The position numbers were made by a program, and so were the translations under genes. This document shows, one piece after another, positions 23,101 to 29,889 of a DNA stretch of 64,000 nucleotides (its first letter is position 1; each line of letters begins with the position of its first letter). This DNA comes from Chloroflexota bacterium. Lineage in GTDB: Bacteria > Chloroflexota > Anaerolineae > Anaerolineales > Anaerolineaceae. A model generated the notes under the pieces. That model was not told the origin of the DNA, did not search any database, and saw only the letters and a list, made by a program, of their open reading frames with translations. The DNA is taken from contig JAKQJC010000007.1 in NCBI GenBank assembly GCA_029561345.1, forward strand, positions 124,001 to 188,000, given 5' to 3'.

Positions 23101-24440
23101 CCGCTGGCTGTATTTGCAGATATGGTGCTTGTGGCCAGAGTGGCTGTCGAAGTCCCGCCGGCATAAATCGCGCCGCCAGAAACTGAAGCCGTGTTGGCGT
23201 TCATGGTTGACCGCAGAACATTCAATGTGCCGCCGGCCTGATACAACCCGGCGCCATTGACAGCGTTGTTGCTTCTAACGGTAGACTCTGTCAGATTGAC
23301 CGTTCCACCATTAATATAGATACCACCGCCATTGCTGGACGCGGTATTGTTACGAACAATGGAAACGTTCGAAATATCAAGGGTACCATCTACCTGGTAT
23401 ATGCCAGCGCCATTGGTTGCGGTATTGCTATTGATCGTCACCCCATTCAGGGTTGTGGTCTTGCCGCTATTCGCATTATAAAGGCCGCCGCCAGCCACTG
23501 CTGTACCGTTCCCATTATTATACAGGGTTGAATTGGTGATGGTTAAAGTCGAACCATAATTATATATGGCCCCACCATAGCCTGCTTTGTTGCTCTCAAA
23601 ATTTGTCGAAGACGTCACACTGATGGATGCGCTGTTGGTGGCAAAAAGACCGCCGCCCAACCCAGAGCCTGCTGTATTACCAATAATGGTGGATCCGCTG
23701 ATTGAAAGGGAACCACCATCCCGGTAAATGGCCCCGCCGGCGGTGGTAGCGCTGTTATAGGTGGAACTTGCGTTCCCCAGGGTTGATCCACTGATGGACA
23801 GGGAATTGCTGCCAGTTAAATAAATTGCACCGCCGTTCGCAGCATTATTCTGGGTAAATGTGCTGCTAGAAATGGTTACAGAGCCGCTTCCTGTCTTGTA
23901 AATGGCACCCCCATTGCCAGAGGCAATATTGGAATGCATAATCACACTGCTCAACGATAGGCTTGATCCGTCATCTACATAAATACCGCCGCCGTTTGCA
24001 GCATTGCCGCGCCATATTTTAACATTCTGCATTGTGACGTTTGAACTGCCAGAAAGGGTGAAAATTCTGGCCGAATTATTGCCATAAATAATGGTGTCTT
24101 CAGCTCCAGCCCCAGCTATTGTGATGTTTTTCCCATTTATTGTGATTGGAAACGATTCACCAAGGGGTTGATTATAAATACCGCCGGCAACATGAATAAC
24201 ATAAGTATCACTCGAACTGGTTGCCTGGGTTAATGCATAGGTGATCGTTTTACACGGGGTTCCACTAACTGAACAATCATTGGAAGCATTATCCCCTGTA
24301 TCAGCCACATATAAATCATAAGTGGCAGCCCTTACCGTTGAAGTTGGGATGAATCCACTCACGAGGCTGAGAATAATAACCAGGATAATACTGTACGATG
24401 TAAGGGATTTAAGCAAAGGCATGATGCTGTAGCGTTTCAT
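11181..24440 (-). CDS. Giant secreted beta-helix / cadherin-Ig repeat protein (4419 aa)
   Basis: One uninterrupted frame. Residues 1-38 are a signal peptide ending in TVRA. Residues about 40-597 form a right-handed beta-helix with many NGGAIY/GGGIY turns, closing with a choice-of-anchor-Q-like segment (LDQRGKVRPG, CDVGAFEF). About 600-2260 are mixed cadherin-like and Ig-like modules. About 2261-3414 are twelve tandem repeats of roughly 96 residues. About 3414-3914 are five He_PIG-like Ig domains (PAWLTF...FTGTP pattern). Then come further modules including NDTAATTQDVPITIPVMDND (Big_9-like), and a C-terminal domain ending IFLPFISTDQ. Many DxDxGD-type turns suggest calcium binding. A surface adhesin or matrix protein is likely; no catalytic domain is recognised. 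GGAGGAG precedes the ATG by five bases. Confidence 0.9.
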   Translation of the reverse strand: MKRYSIMPLLKSLTSYSIILVIILSLVSGFIPTSTVRAATYDLYVADTGDNASNDCSVSGTPCKTITYALTQATSSSDTYVIHVAGGIYNQPLGESFPITINGKNITIAGAGAEDTIIYGNNSARIFTLSGSSNVTMQNVKIWRGNAANGGGIYVDDGSSLSLSSVIMHSNIASGNGGAIYKTGSGSVTISSSTFTQNNAANGGAIYLTGSNSLSISGSTLGNASSTYNSATTAGGAIYRDGGSLSISGSTIIGNTAGSGLGGGLFATNSASISVTSSTNFESNKAGYGGAIYNYGSTLTITNSTLYNNGNGTAVAGGGLYNANSGKTTTLNGVTINSNTATNGAGIYQVDGTLDISNVSIVRNNTASSNGGGIYINGGTVNLTESTVRSNNAVNGAGLYQAGGTLNVLRSTMNANTASVSGGAIYAGGTSTATLATSTISANTASGTGLSEGGGGLMTTGSASISLSFMTIALNTAAQDTRSGVYINAGSVAMSSTLLPDNKCTGTFTSGGSNNLTYNSNAACLPSGGSNNSNTASNPISALADNGGLTYTHAYPLGSAAIDYGAASCGGLDQRGKVRPGSGSSVCDVGAFEFQRPTITLDSGSLAYTELDPATIISPNAVLTDDKSTFTSSDNLTVSFNGTAQANDTLKVNAVGLINVTDLAGVYYVNYNSQPIATVTGGYYSGGGSTDLVFTFNNTYTTRTGVEALIRAVAFQNTAYNPNTTSRSVRFQIVHDSIPSNWVSRTITIADSNIAPTAYNASAGTNEDTNLSISYDTNVLYVDPDPYPVAGGVTYPWKIVVTELPNPLAGTLYKSDGVTAIASNTDIFRSGETPLIFKPAANYFGTTSFKWKGFDYGTSGPGTSAASSNEVTYTINVIAVNDPPIASGFSKLGYEDMPITMTITDFTSYYSDVANESQSLVSIEVSSLPLNGTLSVGATDLAATGTIPVSSLPLIFTPNSDWNGSTNFGWRAYDGLDFSTASASIQLTLNAVNDAPVLAVGTYEIASITEDASVSVVVNPGTLVQDIIGTGVSDIDSGAVEGVAIIGAEVTYGRWEYCLGSCTTLGNWITFAEGGMAPVTVSATSARVLASDANTAVRFVPEADFNTTQFSPDGVQVLNPAPPKLTFRAWDISDSSVNGSVVDASTVGGISPFSTASQNISVVVTPVDDAPKVIANPTDQTATEDVAFSYTYAPQSIIEVDGEAIIYTSTLSDGNPLPGWLTFIDTLTRYTGTPGNNDVGTISIKLMATDPTPNTTTVTFNLTITNVNDAPLATSEVKTLPDIIEDQTNPASETASGLFASLYQDIDPTNDPFSGIAVVGNGALVSEGSWQFSSDGLAWTSIPTNVSDVNAAVIPAADYIRFLPAANFFGTPGTLSVRLWDGTGTMTAGLARDLTGKIGGTGAFSNNQAYLSINVLSVGDAPIVSGATTNEDTQTTGGLVIDRNANDSAEVTHFKITFTAESLNGTLYKNDGTTSIANGEFITFAEGQAGLKFTPDANKNSANYLFTFNVWAATDTTDIGLSPTSTTGTVTVNPVADTPSVTSATTNEDVQSTSGLVISRNPADSTETTHFKINNITNGKLYQQDGLTQISNGQFITFAQGNAGLKFTPDANKNSSAYTFNFEIQASTSGLDGGLGGNIITATITVNPVNDAPTATSTVVSLPAVDEDQTNPPGATLTSMFAGYYNDIDPDPFAGVAVVGNAATVDQGEWQYFDGGNWLTIGFTINNTKAVIVGTPTAAGLRFVPNPDYNGTPGSLTIRLWDGSAFTPGPNKNINTSIGGTGAFSTNVLYLRTDVTAVNDAPLLTNPANGTTSEDTPLVFSLPTHEVSIADVDASTGSMQVTLTVTQGQLDLSTTTGITVVGGANGSGSMTFTGSITSINNALNGLTFIPAQNSNGVATMAIWVSDKGLTGRTDVNTDCDGSACWAIGMTEITITAVNDPPTDIQLSNATVNENSPSSTVVGNLTTTDVDGLAATYTVVSVDGSATNTLFTIINTNQLVTNGNLNFEVKNTYTVRIETCDNGVVAPTNQCYQKDFVVTILDINDAPVINNQSFSVAENSPVSTVVTSSVIATDEDVSPTQMLTFAITGGNTNNVFTMSTAGTITVNASNWLDYEVYQHAYTLTVSVTDDASHTGGPAVATALITVNVLDQNDPPALAPATYTIEENSLNGTIVGIVTGTDQDVPATLTYSILSGNVDNAFQISSSNSTGQISVNDGTKLDYEGPNPVYTLTVEVTDDGTKNPGVLSSTGVITINVTPQNEPPSAGGPYSATTNEYAAVTGTINGTDPDFGDVLTYTLNTVPSLGTATIVTTTGVWTYEPVNRNATYVVTFTVHVTDTALNMATGQVTVTVNAVSEAPVIGGPYSGSTTEDAATTGTVTASDPEGGVLTYAMVSQPAAGYGTGSVDANTGVWTYQPMNRTTSYAAMFTVKATDEDGLASTTSVSVTVTADNDGPSAGGLYSGSTTETATTTGTVTGTDPDVNDSLSYGILSQPGTGFGTASINAGTGVWTYQPVNRTLSYAATFVVRVTDGGSNTATAEVVVSVTATNQTPNAGPDVHPSTNEDTPATGTVAATDADWDAALTYSISVQPPVDYGTASINNGGVWTYTPANKTSSYLASFTVNVTDGYASDTMIVFMTVIADNDAPVNPVISPASPTTDEFTTLNGSITASDPENQPLVYSVHNQPPAGFGTATINPISGAWSYTPSNRISTYTATFTVMITDGVKYITTPVTITVNASNQAPAAGGPYSGSTNEYATTTGSITATDPDLGDSLVYAIGNQPAAGYGTASVTPSGTWTFVPDNRNGLYISSFTVVVTDLANNTASALVIVTVTADSELPVISGSYIHNISEFQTATGTISASDPEGTAVTYTIQTGSGPVIGTATIGMTTGYYQYLPENRMSSYSVSFTVIVTDGDGLTSSTPVTINVSANNNPPVASGTIDVATDENTPITGTISASDPDFGDTIGFSMLTSPAAGYGTASVDPISGIWSYMPANRTATYTATFVVKTTDSGGNFATSQVNVTVTTINDPPVVTTPYNRSTDEDTAITGTIAASDPEGVILTYSVTSSPATGYGTATVNSSGEWAYSPSNRMATYTTSFVVTVSDGVTPVTSTVIVDVDANNDAPTVGGPYSASTPETSPVTGTISANDIDLGDSLVYSIAAQPLTGFGTASIDASGMWTYVPVNHNTTYTATFVVGVTDQASNQSTTSVVVTVNAVSEPPVITGSPYSASTNETTPITGTITATDPEEQALAYAIQSQVPSGYGTASVHGLTGVWTYTPANRTVDYVTSFTVTVTDPDGMVATATVNINVTATNQTPNAGGPYAGTTNEMSSTTGTIGATDADVNDTLAYTVISQPTAGYGSASIQSGTGIWTYIPVNRNASYTATFVVRVSDLALASSTAQVVITVSGDNDAPTYDQPLVNQMVEADSALTYTFSANTFSDIDYADALSYSATVTTGLWPAWLTFDGNTRTFTGTPTNADEGTITIRVTATDLLGSTANGLFNIVVKPFNHIPVVSNAIPDQIATEDAAFTFAFATDTFDAADDGQSLSYVARKSDGSSLPAWLSFNGISRTFSGTPANGDVGTVSISVVATDDGFPNKSATDTFMVTVLNTNDAPTVANIISDQAAVEDTVFNYQFPSNTFFDMDLGDSLTYSAVMQYQGTAWLTFSSATRSFSGTPTNSDVGNQSTTVTVRATDLSGAWVETTFHINVTNVNDAPTIISTPVTTATEDSVYTYLVVAQDIDPGVNILTINAISKPAWLTLYDNGNGTATLTGTPLNGDVGTVNVLLSVSDQFNAATTQSFAITVINSNDAPTVVQPIPDQYGNDGTAFNFTFDLATFNDVDATNTLIYTATQPGGVPLPSWLTTYPNGTTARTFSGTPGPGDVGSFTVVVTASDTFGGTASTTFVIWIDVDVNETPVNHIPGAMTTLEDTNVTFAATSANAVWISDDAGTNPVKVTLIGSNGTVSLSGTTGLDFSCSGCKGDGTNDVEMTFTGSISNINSMMDGMAFTPLQDYNGLGVIQLTTNDQGFIGVGGPKAATSYISVNVTPVNDPPSFTKGIDPTATEDGGQVTLANWATNIKKGPQSLSNEDAQIVTFDVVGNTNPGLFQVSPQISSTGTLTFTPKPNMTGLAMISVVLKDNGGTANGGQDTSPVQTFQIRIILGQQPPIAVNDTAATTQDVPITIPVMDNDSDPNGDTLSFLALTVPAHGSVTYDSGSTLRYTPAAYYIGTDSFLYTISDGHGNISVATVSLTISAPEIEVGPTGGTLTYVDPLGNPTTVTVPVSALEETITLRYTALANPSKPHYGYKYGGTAFKLEVFKNGILQPGYQFNQPLILQMGYDDIELTGLVEATLRLFYLNSGGNWIDAATTCTPSACLYEKDLDNNLITIGVQHLTEFALFGVPIYQIFLPFISTDQ
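14200..17665 (-). repeat. Twelve tandem ~288-bp coding repeats (cadherin-like)
   Basis: Within the giant gene twelve consecutive units share the plan GGPYSGSTxE, TGTITATDPD, a YGTASI-like strand, GVWTYxPxNR, Y.A.FxVxVTD. About 3.46 kb divided by twelve gives roughly 288 bases per unit. Units differ at many positions, so the array is old overall, but the shared phrases around WTY and NR are strongly conserved. Boundaries are approximate. Confidence 0.85.
16800..17510 (-). other. GC-rich patch inside the repeat array
   Basis: About 700 bases covering roughly two and a half repeat units (residues about 2311-2547) have markedly higher GC and G/C-ending codons than both flanks. The line 17101-17160 counts 41 of 60 G+C, while 15661-15720 in the same array counts 30 of 60. 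The protein motif plan and reading frame do not change across the edges, which fits gene conversion or import of repeats from a different sequence. Confidence 0.8.
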
Positions 24441-24734
24441 GTACTCCTCCAGACATTCCTAGGTGAACTGGCCAGTTAATAACACAGGAATTACTCTACC
24501 TACCCACAAATAATAGGCACATGAACAGACATTTTATCTACAATACAATAACTCACCGGTTAATGCAAGTAAACCGAGGCCAAAGCACTTTACATAATTG
24601 CAAATGAAAGTCCTTTTTTCCTGGTCGAAATCTGATGACAACAAAATTCTCAGATTTATTATCTTCCCTCACAATTCTAAGGTATAATCAAAAATGATAT
24701 AAATGTTGAATTTTTCCTAGTGAGGCATGTAATT
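24441..24734. promoter_or_regulatory. Divergent promoter region between giant gene and 24735 gene
   Basis: On the plus strand a perfect TATAAT (24683-24688) lies about 46 bases before the ATG at 24735, without a good -35. On the minus strand TAAAAT (complement of 24531-24536) is the best -10 for the giant gene, giving a leader of about 85 bases. A 12-base perfect palindrome AACTGGCCAGTT at 24466-24477 falls in that leader and could be an operator. No small gene is evident. Confidence 0.5.
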
Positions 24735-26321
24735 ATGGTTAGAAGTCCTTCGCCGATCCGCAATGATTATTGGGAGTCTTTTTCAATTGAGGAAGCCGAC
24801 CTTGAGTTTTTATACAACCTCTTGCTGGAAAAAGAAACCCCCATGACTTCACCCGATCTTGTTCAGGCGTTGATTGGTGAAAGAATTCGGATCCAAAAAG
24901 TAGATCTCGAATCCCAACAATACCAAGAAGGGGCAATTTTCCTTCCAAAAGATCACTATGAGATAGGCCAAACCCTGTCATTCCCTGCATTTGACTGGAA
25001 GAACGGTGTCGTCATCAATATCCGCACTGGAAATAACCCTGATATCCCTCCTTTTGAGGTCCTTGAAGTTCGCATGGATAACGGCGAAGTCAAAATGATG
25101 GCCTCCGGGGTTGAAAACCACACCCTGAACCAGCCCCTGACCCAGTACCACGATGAGACCCTGTTTGACCCCGCTGCCGTGTTTACCCGGTGTGGACAGG
25201 CCCTCTGCCAGACCCTGGAGAAAGAGCTCAATGCCAACCCCGATCTGATCAACATAGCTGGAAAATGGTTTGCCAAATCACTTCTTGTTGATATTAATGC
25301 TGGGCACCTCAATCTCGCCGAAGCCGTACTGGATATGAATGGTGGCGGGCCAACCCCAACCGCCGTCCTTATGGAACAATTAGACCTTTCAGGGGATGTG
25401 AACCGTCAGCTGATTGAATTCTCTCTGGATTACGCCCTCGAAAAAGACCCGCGTTTCGATGAGGTCGGCCCTGCCGGCGAAACCCTCTGGTTCCTGCATC
25501 GTCTCGAACCAGCCGAGGTTCAGCATCCGCCTTCATTCCTTCAATATAAACCCATCGAGTATAACCAGGATGCGTTGACAAAAGATATGCTTGCCCTGGA
25601 AAAAAGCCTGGATGACGAACTCAGTAAAATTTCTGACAGCAACACCAGGCCAGGCAATGAAGCCGTCGTCACTTTGACCTATCCCCATTGGCGAAGCGGC
25701 ACCCTGCCCCTGACCAACCGCATTCAAAAATTCTTCCCCACCGCTCATGAAGCCCCGCGCATCAAATTTACGCTGGTGGATTCTCAGACCAATCAATCCA
25801 TGGATGGCTGGGTTGTTCGTCCAAACGGGTATATTTACGGCCTTAAGGATTGGTTTCATAACCTGGGATTGATGCCCGGCAGCCTGATCCATATCACCCG
25901 CGGAAAGAAACCCGGAGAAGTCCAAATCTACGCCGAAAAACGCCGTTCCAACCGCGAATGGGTGAAAACGGTGCTGATTGGCGCTGATGGCGGTGTGGTT
26001 TTTGCCCTCCTGAAACAGATGGTCAACGCGGCTTTTGATGAGCGCATGGCCATTGCTATCTCTGACACCGAGGCATTGGATAAAATTTGGGATAACCCTG
26101 CCAAACAAAACCATCCTCTCGATTATACCGTTCTCAATATTATGCAGGAATTGGTCAAGCTCAGTCCCCAGGGAAACGTTCACGCCCAGGAAATTTACGC
26201 AGCCGTCAATGTGGTCCGCCGCTGCCCCCCGGGTCCCATTTTCAGCGTGTTAGCATCTAACCCCTCCTTTGTTCATCTTGGAGATCTTCATTTTAGAATC
26301 AAAGAAAAAGAAGAGGAATAA
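24735..26321 (+). CDS. Uncharacterised protein with HARE-HTH-like ends (528 aa)
   Basis: I do not recognise the family. The N-terminal 40 residues (LLEKETPMTSPDLVQALIG) and the last 60 (LVKLSPQGNVHAQEIYAAV, then FVHLGDLHFRIKE) resemble small winged helices of the HARE-HTH kind. Two central segments resemble a small beta-barrel: one near residues 70-110, one near 345-400 (DGWVVRPNGYIYGLKDWF, then GLMPGSLIHI), the latter somewhat like B3/AbrB-type DNA-binding folds. No signal or membrane segment, so cytosolic. ATG 24735 is preferred over GTG 24720 because GTGAGG at 24720-24725 then serves as the ribosome site. The following gene starts 6 bases downstream, so the two are one unit. Function unknown; DNA binding is inference. 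Confidence 0.75.
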   Translation: MVRSPSPIRNDYWESFSIEEADLEFLYNLLLEKETPMTSPDLVQALIGERIRIQKVDLESQQYQEGAIFLPKDHYEIGQTLSFPAFDWKNGVVINIRTGNNPDIPPFEVLEVRMDNGEVKMMASGVENHTLNQPLTQYHDETLFDPAAVFTRCGQALCQTLEKELNANPDLINIAGKWFAKSLLVDINAGHLNLAEAVLDMNGGGPTPTAVLMEQLDLSGDVNRQLIEFSLDYALEKDPRFDEVGPAGETLWFLHRLEPAEVQHPPSFLQYKPIEYNQDALTKDMLALEKSLDDELSKISDSNTRPGNEAVVTLTYPHWRSGTLPLTNRIQKFFPTAHEAPRIKFTLVDSQTNQSMDGWVVRPNGYIYGLKDWFHNLGLMPGSLIHITRGKKPGEVQIYAEKRRSNREWVKTVLIGADGGVVFALLKQMVNAAFDERMAIAISDTEALDKIWDNPAKQNHPLDYTVLNIMQELVKLSPQGNVHAQEIYAAVNVVRRCPPGPIFSVLASNPSFVHLGDLHFRIKEKEEE

Positions 26322-26327
26322 TGCCAT

Positions 26328-26765
26328 ATGGATACGAAGCGCTTCAGCCTGGTAAGACCCACCGTTCAGACCCCCTTCTTCATTGACTTTTCCTGGTGGA
26401 AAGAACATGATAATAACTGGCGGGTTTATATCGCTGGTTTTCTCTGCGCCGAACATCAAAAATCACTGGCCAAAAATGTCCAGACTGAGAATGAGTATCT
26501 CGATTGGATTGACCCAACCACTGCTGAAGTCCAGCAGGTTGATGCCTTGCAGCACATCCTGATCCATCATTGCGCCCGCCAGGTTGGCTTTCTGGATGAA
26601 CATACGACTGTGGTGGATGCTGTTTTTCGGGCACTTCTCGCCCATCAGAATCAACCAATGACCCCCATTGAACTGGGTACCATTCTTGGGAAACAGCCCG
26701 AAATTATTCTAAAAACACTCTCCGGTCCTCAGGTTTATAAAGGCATTCGCCCCCGTCAGGGTTGA
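26328..26765 (+). CDS. Uncharacterised protein, partner of the 24735 gene
   Basis: A 145-residue acidic-to-neutral cytosolic protein of unknown family. The N-terminal half is rich in aromatic residues (FFIDFSWWKEHDNNW); the C-terminal 60 residues (VFRALLAHQNQPMTPIELG) look like a winged helix similar to those in its upstream neighbour. GAGGAAT precedes the ATG. It is cotranscribed with the previous gene and overlaps the convergent zinc-ribbon gene by 10 bases at its 3' end. Confidence 0.7.
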   Translation: MDTKRFSLVRPTVQTPFFIDFSWWKEHDNNWRVYIAGFLCAEHQKSLAKNVQTENEYLDWIDPTTAEVQQVDALQHILIHHCARQVGFLDEHTTVVDAVFRALLAHQNQPMTPIELGTILGKQPEIILKTLSGPQVYKGIRPRQG

Positions 26766-27121
26766 CGGGATGGAAAGTAAATAATCACCACCAGGCCAAT
26801 CAGAAAGACCACCAGGCCAATTAATGGATTGCCAGACATAATCAGATCTGGATATGCCAAAACAATCAACAGAACCACAATACCAATAACCCCAAAAATG
26901 ATGCTGGAGGGAATTCTTCTTAAAAGACGGATCCCTCCAGTGATGTTTTGCTTAACCCCTACCACTACACTATTCTTCACTTTTGAGATATCCAGCAGAC
27001 TTTGCATTTGAATGGCAAGTCCGCATTGACTGCATCGCCATGATTTTTTGGATACATTGTCAGCCAAAGCTGTTCCACAGTTAGGACAATAATGCGGTGT
27101 AAAATCAACAACTGCTTTCAT
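26756..27121 (-). CDS. Zinc-ribbon protein with two membrane segments
   Basis: The 121-residue product begins with a rubredoxin-like knuckle pair, CPNCG (residues about 12-16) and CSQCG (about 30-34), followed by a basic linker and two hydrophobic helices (about 73-90 and 98-115) with a short turn. Such N-terminal zinc ribbons on small membrane proteins are common and usually without known function. The ribosome site is weak (AGG). It ends inside the 3' end of the convergent gene. Confidence 0.7.
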   Translation of the reverse strand: MKAVVDFTPHYCPNCGTALADNVSKKSWRCSQCGLAIQMQSLLDISKVKNSVVVGVKQNITGGIRLLRRIPSSIIFGVIGIVVLLIVLAYPDLIMSGNPLIGLVVFLIGLVVIIYFPSRQP

Positions 27122-27138
27122 AGATGCGCCTGATTATG

Positions 27139-27168
27139 TTGGACAAAATGGCATTTCTTGGATAAAAT
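27139..27168 (+). promoter_or_regulatory. Promoter of tRNA-Arg
   Basis: TTGGAC (27139-27144), 18-base spacer, TAAAAT (27163-27168). Transcription would start about 10 bases before the tRNA. Confidence 0.65.
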
Positions 27169-27184
27169 AAGATCGTTGTTACCC

Positions 27185-27258
27185 GCCCCAGTAGCTCAAT
27201 CGGACAGAGCAGGTGCCTTCTAAGCACAAGGCTGATGATTCGAGTTCATCCTGGGGCA
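27185..27258 (+). tRNA. tRNA-Arg(UCU)
   Basis: A 74-base cloverleaf: acceptor GCCCCAG pairs with CTGGGGC, D-stem GCTC/GAGC, anticodon loop CTTCTAA with anticodon UCU, variable loop AGGCT, T-stem GATGA/TCATC with loop TTCGAGT, discriminator A. The closing anticodon-stem pair is a G-A mismatch. CCA is not encoded. Confidence 0.95.
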
Positions 27259-27341
27259 TTTTATTTTTACCTATTATATATCCCATTTCCTTTTACATGG
27301 TATCCAGCACCTTTCTCATCCGTATGTGATTTTTCCCCTCG

Positions 27342-27378
27342 CCAGGCGTTTTTGGCAAACGCTGGTTTATGGTAAAAT
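27342..27378 (+). promoter_or_regulatory. lon promoter with overlapping inverted repeat
   Basis: Extended -10 TGGTAAAAT (TAAAAT at 27373-27378) with TTGGCA at 27352-27357, spacing only 15. Around the -35 lies an inverted repeat, CCAGGCGTTT (27342-27351) with AAACGCTGG (27357-27365), perfect except for one bulged G. This is a candidate operator; it does not match the CIRCE or HAIR heat-shock operators. Confidence 0.6.
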
Positions 27379-27453
27379 TGAATCGGGTAAAAAATGAGAC
27401 GATTTCTTTAATTTGCTTACCTCCAAGACAAGATAGAAAAAAGGGACAATTCC

Positions 27454-29874
27454 TTGAATCATGCCAGCTTGAACAATCCGCTTGAGGAATCCAATCAAGA
27501 AACCCTGATCACCCTTGCCATTCTCCCCTTGCGAGGAATGGTTGTGTTTCCCCAGACCATTGTCCCTCTGACCATTGGACAACCTCGTTCTATCCGTCTG
27601 ATAGATGATGCTGTGGCCGGCGATCAACAAATCGGCTTGCTGGCTTCGAAAATTCCCGAACTTGAAACACCTAATCCTGGCGAATTGTTTACAATCGGGA
27701 CAATGGCAAAGGTCCACCGCCTGTTTCGTGCGCCTGACGGCACCATTCGTCTGCTGGTTCAGGGCTCTGAGCGCTTTGAAGTGGTCGAATTTTTACAGAC
27801 CGAACCCTATATCAAAGCCAATGTCCGCCTGCGCCCCGAAGTTTTGGAAACCAGCCTGGAAGTTGACGCCCTCTCTCGAAATGCCCGTGATCAATTCACC
27901 CGCATTTCTGAAATCATGCCCACCATTCCAAAGGAATTGGCGGCTTCCATTGCCTCCATTGAAAATCCCCTGGAAACCGTTTACACCATCGCCAATTTTC
28001 AGCGCATGCCTCCTGAAGATTCACAGACCATTCTTGAGATCGATCATATCAAAGAAAAGCTTCTGAAATTGGTCAATATTCTGTCTCATGAATATGAGGT
28101 TCTGGAACTGGGGCAAAAGATACAAAATCAGGCTCGCTCAGAAATCGAGAAAATGCAGCGGGAATATTTCCTGCGCGAACAAATAAAGGCCATTCAACGC
28201 GAACTGGGTGAAGGACGCGATCAAAATGCGGATTATGACGAATTCAAAGAGCGCATCAGTGCGCTCAACCTGACACCTGAAGCCGAAAAACAGGCTCGCA
28301 ATGAGCTAGATCGTCTCTCCCGCCTCTCGGTCAGCGCGGCGGAATATGGCGTCATTCGTACCTATCTGGAAACCCTTCTGTCCCTCCCCTGGTCCACCTC
28401 AACTGAAGATCACCTTGACATCCCTCTGGCCCGATCCATTCTCGATCAGGATCACTATGGATTGCAGGATGTAAAGGAAAGAATCCTTGAGTACCTGGCA
28501 GTGAGAAAATTGCGCCTTGAGCGAAAAGATGAACTGGTTGCTGCCTCGCCAGATTCGATTCGCCGTCTGCGTGAAGGGGTGATCTTGTGCTTCGTTGGCC
28601 CACCCGGCGTCGGGAAAACTTCCCTGGGCCAATCCATTGCCCATACCATGGGCCGAAAATTTATTCGCATCTCGCTGGGGGGTGTTCGAGATGAGGCGGA
28701 AATTCGCGGCCACCGCCGCACCTACATTGGTGCCATGCCCGGCAGAATCATCCAGGCCCTTCGCCGGGTGGAAACCAAAAATCCAGTTTTCATGTTGGAT
28801 GAAATTGATAAACTCTCTTTTGATTTTCATGGAGACCCGGCTTCTGCCTTGCTTGAGGTGCTCGACCCCGAACAGAACAGCGAATTCAGGGATCATTACC
28901 TTGAAGTGGCCTTCGACCTCTCACAGGTCATGTTCATCACCACAGCCAACCAGCTCGATACCATTCCCATGGCGCTTCTGGATCGTATGGAAATCATCCA
29001 AATCTCCGGTTACACAGAAAATGAAAAGACCGCCATTGCTCAGCGCTATCTTATTCCCAGACAAATCCACGAAAACGGGCTGCGGTCAACGGAAATCAGT
29101 TTTGAACCTTCAGCCATCCAGACCATTATCCGTAATTACACCAAAGAATCTGGTGTACGCAACCTGGAAAGGCAAATTGGCTCCGTTTGCCGAAAAACAG
29201 TAACCCAGATTTCTGAAGACAAAACCAACGCTATTGTGATGGATGGCGACAAGGTCCGGGCACTTCTGGGGCAGCCTCTGTATCGCGGCCCGGAAGAAGT
29301 CATTGCCCGCACCGCCACGCCAGGCGTTGCCATTGGTCTCGCCTGGACTCCCGTAGGCGGAGATATTTTGTTCATCGAAGCCACCCGCATGACGGGAAGT
29401 AAGGGATTTCAAATTACCGGATCCATCGGTAATGTCATGCAAGAATCAGCTCAGGCCGCCTTGTCATATGTCCGCTCCAGAGCTGCCGATTTTTCCATCC
29501 CCGCTGATTTCTTTGAAAAAACGGATATTCATCTCCACATTCCCTCTGGAGCGCAGCCCAAAGACGGTCCTTCCGCCGGTGTAACCCTGGTAACCGCCCT
29601 GGTCTCCCTTTTAACCGGCCGGCCGGTCAAACACGATGTTGGAATGACCGGAGAAATCACCCTGCGGGGCCTGGTTCTGCCGATCGGTGGCGTCAAGGAA
29701 AAAATCCTCGCTGCCCATCGCTCCGGTTTGGCTTCGGTGATCCTGCCTTTGCGAAACCAGCCTGACCTAGAAGACCTGCCTCCGGAGGTTCTGTCAGAAA
29801 TAAAAATCATCTTCGTCCAGACAATCGACGAGGTTCTGGTTCATGCTCTTGAAGATAATGGGGCATCAATTTAA
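27454..29874 (+). CDS. lon: ATP-dependent protease Lon
   Basis: Cytosolic AAA+ serine protease that degrades misfolded and regulatory proteins. The 806 residues comprise the LON N-domain (about 20-220, starting [16 protein letters not shown]), a helical linker, the AAA+ module with Walker A GPPGVGKT (about 382-389), a DEIDK Walker B, and the protease domain with Ser707 in DGPSAG and Lys748 in GGVKEK forming the dyad. No ATG exists before the LON domain; the TTG at 27454 has AGGGA just upstream, so a TTG start is used. The gene stands alone, 190 bases after tRNA-Arg, and is followed 15 bases later by a receiver gene. Confidence 0.96.
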   Translation: MNHASLNNPLEESNQETLITLAILPLRGMVVFPQTIVPLTIGQPRSIRLIDDAVAGDQQIGLLASKIPELETPNPGELFTIGTMAKVHRLFRAPDGTIRLLVQGSERFEVVEFLQTEPYIKANVRLRPEVLETSLEVDALSRNARDQFTRISEIMPTIPKELAASIASIENPLETVYTIANFQRMPPEDSQTILEIDHIKEKLLKLVNILSHEYEVLELGQKIQNQARSEIEKMQREYFLREQIKAIQRELGEGRDQNADYDEFKERISALNLTPEAEKQARNELDRLSRLSVSAAEYGVIRTYLETLLSLPWSTSTEDHLDIPLARSILDQDHYGLQDVKERILEYLAVRKLRLERKDELVAASPDSIRRLREGVILCFVGPPGVGKTSLGQSIAHTMGRKFIRISLGGVRDEAEIRGHRRTYIGAMPGRIIQALRRVETKNPVFMLDEIDKLSFDFHGDPASALLEVLDPEQNSEFRDHYLEVAFDLSQVMFITTANQLDTIPMALLDRMEIIQISGYTENEKTAIAQRYLIPRQIHENGLRSTEISFEPSAIQTIIRNYTKESGVRNLERQIGSVCRKTVTQISEDKTNAIVMDGDKVRALLGQPLYRGPEEVIARTATPGVAIGLAWTPVGGDILFIEATRMTGSKGFQITGSIGNVMQESAQAALSYVRSRAADFSIPADFFEKTDIHLHIPSGAQPKDGPSAGVTLVTALVSLLTGRPVKHDVGMTGEITLRGLVLPIGGVKEKILAAHRSGLASVILPLRNQPDLEDLPPEVLSEIKIIFVQTIDEVLVHALEDNGASI

Positions 29875-29889
29875 GGAAGGAAGTTAGAA

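Noticed and set aside
12052..23260. Many long plus-strand frames opposite the giant gene
   Set aside because: They follow from the Thr/Val/Gly-rich repeat composition, which leaves few stops on the other strand; none has a ribosome site plus recognisable domain.
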